This document shows positions 61,960 to 64,000 of a stretch of DNA of 64,000 bases, in pieces; positions within the stretch are counted from its first letter, which is position 1; each line of letters opens with the position of its first letter. The position numbers were made by a program, and so were the translations under genes. The stretch is from contig CAVQCA010000059.1 of the NCBI GenBank assembly GCA_963710815.1, forward strand, positions 1-64,000, read 5' to 3'. Under the pieces are notes generated by a model. It did no database searches. It saw only the letters and a list, made by a program, of their open reading frames with translations, and was not told where the DNA came from. The DNA comes from CAVQCA01 sp963710815. Lineage in GTDB: Bacteria; Pseudomonadota; Gammaproteobacteria; UBA9214.

Positions 61960-63249
61960 TCACCGGCAGCCGGTGAATGGCTCCGTCACAAGGTGGGTAT
62001 TGAAGCGCCGCGCCTTGCCTTGCACCTTCTCGCGGGCATAGGTCGACAGGGTTTTGCCGGTGCGCTGGCTCTGCAGCCGGTGATATTCGTGCGCATCTAT
62101 CCCGAAGCGCCGGTAGCCTTCATCAAAATCGGTAATACCTTCGCGGGCCATGTAGGAGGTGAGGGCGCCCAGGCCATTCACAAACAGGGACTTGTCGGAC
62201 GGCGGGCGGGTCTTGCGGGTGCGGGTGAGCGGTTCCCCGCGCTCCACGCCCCAGTCGGCCTGTAGAAGGACATCCCATAGCGGATGGTTCGGCCAGCGCT
62301 CTTTGGTGTTGTCGGTCGGGGAGGGCACCACCAGGCGCAGCCAGTGCATGGCGTAGCACCACAGGGCTGCACGTAGGGCGAGCAACTCTTCAACCGTCGT
62401 GATCCAAAACTCACGCAGCACAGTGCGATGGAATTCGAATTCCAGTCGCCACACCGGAAACTCACCGGCCCAGCCCCCCTCGTTCCAGACGTCGTACAGG
62501 TAGGTCTTCTCCGAGTGCTCTATTTCCAGGGTTTTGTCGTAGAGTCGCGCCGAGAGTGCACCACCCATCCCGAAGGTAAGCCCCGAGAAACGTCCCCGGT
62601 CCTCATGGGACGAGCGCTTGTTGGCCCGATTGATCCAGGCGTTTCTCGGTATCCCTTCCAGCTCGACGCCGGTAACGAAATCCGCACAGAGGTCCACCCG
62701 GCTGACCGTCGCCGGTGCGCGTGTCGTACCCAGGACGGAGACCAGGTTATTGAGGGCGATCTCGGTGTATTTCACCCCGGTGCGGGTGAGTGCCTCACTG
62801 CCGATCTGGGCGTAGACCATCGGCAAGGATTTGGCCTGCGCCCGGGAGAGTTGCAGGTGAAAGACGCCATCCTGCAGGACAAACGGATAGCGCCCCTTGC
62901 CCTTGTCCTTCACTTCGAAGCGATGATCACAAAGGGACAAAACCGCCCCGGCCTGTTCTTGCGGGTCCTCCGATTGGGCCAATAGCTTCAGGGATTCCAG
63001 GTCTTGCTCTACGTCGGGTTTCAGCTCCCCGGCATAGGAGAGGTAAAGGCTGTCTATGCCGGTATGCACTATCCGTGACTCGTTTTCACTCTCAATGCGG
63101 TTTGAGGGTGCTGTGTTACTAGGCGGCGCACCCGCGGCCACCCGGTCCGTCCCTCGCGGCTCTGTAACGAGCCGCCGCTCAGTCCGGCCCGGTTCGGCAC
63201 ACAGGCTGATTTCCTTCTTTTGGAACAAGTCCTCCTGATCACCTAACAT
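61960..63249 (-). CDS. Replication initiator-like protein
   Basis: The 429-residue product has a region YLSYAGELKPDVEQDLESL, then SRVDLCADFVTGVELEGIPRNAW, FSGLTFGMGGALSARLYDKTLEI and VWRLEFEFHRTVLREF. This matches the replication-initiation-factor family of rolling-circle phages and plasmids (RstA-type). The N-terminal 60 residues are low-complexity. A start further in is possible. Confidence 0.82.
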   Translation of the reverse strand: MLGDQEDLFQKKEISLCAEPGRTERRLVTEPRGTDRVAAGAPPSNTAPSNRIESENESRIVHTGIDSLYLSYAGELKPDVEQDLESLKLLAQSEDPQEQAGAVLSLCDHRFEVKDKGKGRYPFVLQDGVFHLQLSRAQAKSLPMVYAQIGSEALTRTGVKYTEIALNNLVSVLGTTRAPATVSRVDLCADFVTGVELEGIPRNAWINRANKRSSHEDRGRFSGLTFGMGGALSARLYDKTLEIEHSEKTYLYDVWNEGGWAGEFPVWRLEFEFHRTVLREFWITTVEELLALRAALWCYAMHWLRLVVPSPTDNTKERWPNHPLWDVLLQADWGVERGEPLTRTRKTRPPSDKSLFVNGLGALTSYMAREGITDFDEGYRRFGIDAHEYHRLQSQRTGKTLSTYAREKVQGKARRFNTHLVTEPFTGCR

Positions 63250-63292
63250 CGGGTCACCACTTACCGCCGCTTTACCTGGCGTATGGCCTTCT

Positions 63293-63781
63293 TCAAGACC
63301 GACAGCCGGGTGAAGTCGATGCCTTTCTTCTTGCGTTGCTAAGAATTAAATCTCCAGTTCCTATGTGATATCCAGAATCTATTCGTACCGGTGATTGAAT
63401 TGGCACCTCAGTGAGAATTAAAAGACTTGCTTCTTGTTCATCTGCTGGGAAAAAGGGTCCATCGGGTTCTAAATGCAGATGAAAGTCGCCGGATAATATG
63501 CCGCAACTAGGGCAGGTATTGGCGTAGTATTCATAATCGACGGTTTTGGAATATGTGAGCTTGAAATTGGGAGCCCGTTCCTGCATGAAATGGAGAATTT
63601 CGTCCGGAAGATCGACAATGTCTGTCAAGACACATGCCTCATTACCTGTATCCTCATATGTGTTCTCCACATTCGGTGCCAATAAGGCAAATACAGGCAT
63701 TTTCTCGCCGCATTTCCAGCAATCGAATTCCGTACTTACCAGGTAGAGAGGCGGCAAAATTTTGAGTCTATCGTCTTCCAT
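63293..63781 (-). CDS. Hypothetical zinc-ribbon-like protein in the element
   Basis: The 162-residue product has two CxxC pairs (FDCWKCGEKMP and NTCPSCGILSGDF) that may bind zinc. The middle is acidic and the last 12 residues look atypical. It lies directly after a partial gene at the window edge, with a stop-to-start gap of 34 bases. Similar proteins occur as cargo of integrated elements; an immunity or regulatory role is only a guess. Confidence 0.65.
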   Translation of the reverse strand: MEDDRLKILPPLYLVSTEFDCWKCGEKMPVFALLAPNVENTYEDTGNEACVLTDIVDLPDEILHFMQERAPNFKLTYSKTVDYEYYANTCPSCGILSGDFHLHLEPDGPFFPADEQEASLLILTEVPIQSPVRIDSGYHIGTGDLILSNARRKASTSPGCRS

Positions 63782-63815
63782 ACTGTTCTCCTTATTAAAT
63801 TCTGTATGGGTGTCC

Positions 63816-64000
63816 TTAGCCCGTTATGACGGTCTCAGAATAGAGGGGCGTTGGCGTTGAGTTACCCAACTCACGTTCAAGCTCCAGGTAGTATTGATTG
63901 GTTAGTTTTCGAAAACGTGCGGTATCGCCAACGTCCTCGTATAAAACCTCCCCCGTGTCCGGGTCTTCACCAAATTTTTGACCCTGCACAAAAGGGAAGC
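63816..64000 (-). CDS. Partial CDS at right edge, unknown
   Basis: The minus-strand frame is open from the window edge to a stop at 63816-63818. It encodes the C-terminal 61 residues or so of a protein (GQKFGEDPDTGEVLYEDVG, RFRKLTNQYYLELERELG). It is the first gene of this operon-like group and belongs to the element. The family cannot be recognised from this fragment. Confidence 0.55.
   Translation of the reverse strand, partial: FPFVQGQKFGEDPDTGEVLYEDVGDTARFRKLTNQYYLELERELGNSTPTPLYSETVITG

Larger units (their letters stand above)
60682..64000. mobile_element. Integrated element at tRNA-Phe, left part
   Basis: From the end of tRNA-Phe to the window edge, all genes are on the minus strand and point toward the tRNA: a tyrosine recombinase next to the tRNA, a small HTH protein, a replication-initiator-like protein and two unknowns. 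This is the layout of an integrated plasmid/satellite-type element. The far end and its att copy are outside the window. Confidence 0.85.

Overview
The window looks like chromosomal DNA of a GC-rich, sulfur-oxidising, autotrophic gammaproteobacterium, probably Chromatiales-like. This is inferred from gene content, not from a ribosomal marker. Supporting genes are phosphoribulokinase, a CbbR-type LysR regulator, sulfur-globule-type Gly/Tyr-rich secreted proteins, a TAT-exported DsrE-family protein, [NiFe]-hydrogenase maturation genes, FNR, HemN, heme A synthase and several c-type cytochromes. Housekeeping genes (dxs, purEKC, gshA, thiSG, trmB, mutY, yggX, phoB, dgkA) fit a free-living proteobacterium. 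No CRISPR array, rRNA or complete insertion sequence was seen.

Layout. 1-3.75 kb: small conserved genes, then a hydrogenase-maturation run (frameshifted hupK-like gene, hypB, hypC). 3.7-10.4 kb: dxs, a uracil-DNA glycosylase, nhaA and an M48 lipoprotein protease. 10.4-19.6 kb: the CbbR-like regulator, purK/purE diverging from purC, gshA, fnr, and hemN behind a perfect FNR box. 19.7-30 kb: transporter, CBS, metallochaperone, coiled-coil, kinase-like, patatin and HerA-type ATPase genes. 30.2-33.7 kb: a secreted-protein cluster (MlaC-like, sulfur-globule-like, cytochrome c-DUF302 fusion, DUF302, DUF6455) with two near-consensus FNR boxes. 34-46.5 kb: copper ATPase, cytochrome c, ctaA, glgC (frameshifted), prk, trmB, thiSG, an acyl-CoA ligase and exported DsrE. 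47-53 kb: an accessory zone with lower GC, decayed genes and a 1.6-kb insert between 125-bp direct repeats of a glutamine-amidotransferase 3' end. 53-60.5 kb: tRNA-Gly, phoB, a second sulfur-globule-like protein, frameshifted asmA, mutY and yggX. 60.6 kb to the end: tRNA-Phe followed by an integrated element (integrase, HTH protein, replication-initiator-like protein, unknown genes) that leaves the window.

How it fits together. FNR is encoded at 17.2 kb, and TTGAT-N4-(A/G)TCAA sites lie before hemN, in the sulfur-globule/cytochrome intergenic region and before the DUF6455 gene. This suggests an oxygen-responsive regulon linking heme synthesis with a periplasmic redox and sulfur-storage module. 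prk, the CbbR-like gene and glgC tie carbon fixation to glycogen.

Two features run across the window. First, at least four families of dispersed intergenic inverted repeats occur next to genes. Second, five coding regions (hupK-like, glgC, asmA, the amidotransferase and a LysR fragment) are each interrupted by a single-base shift. Some of these may be sequence errors and some true decay.
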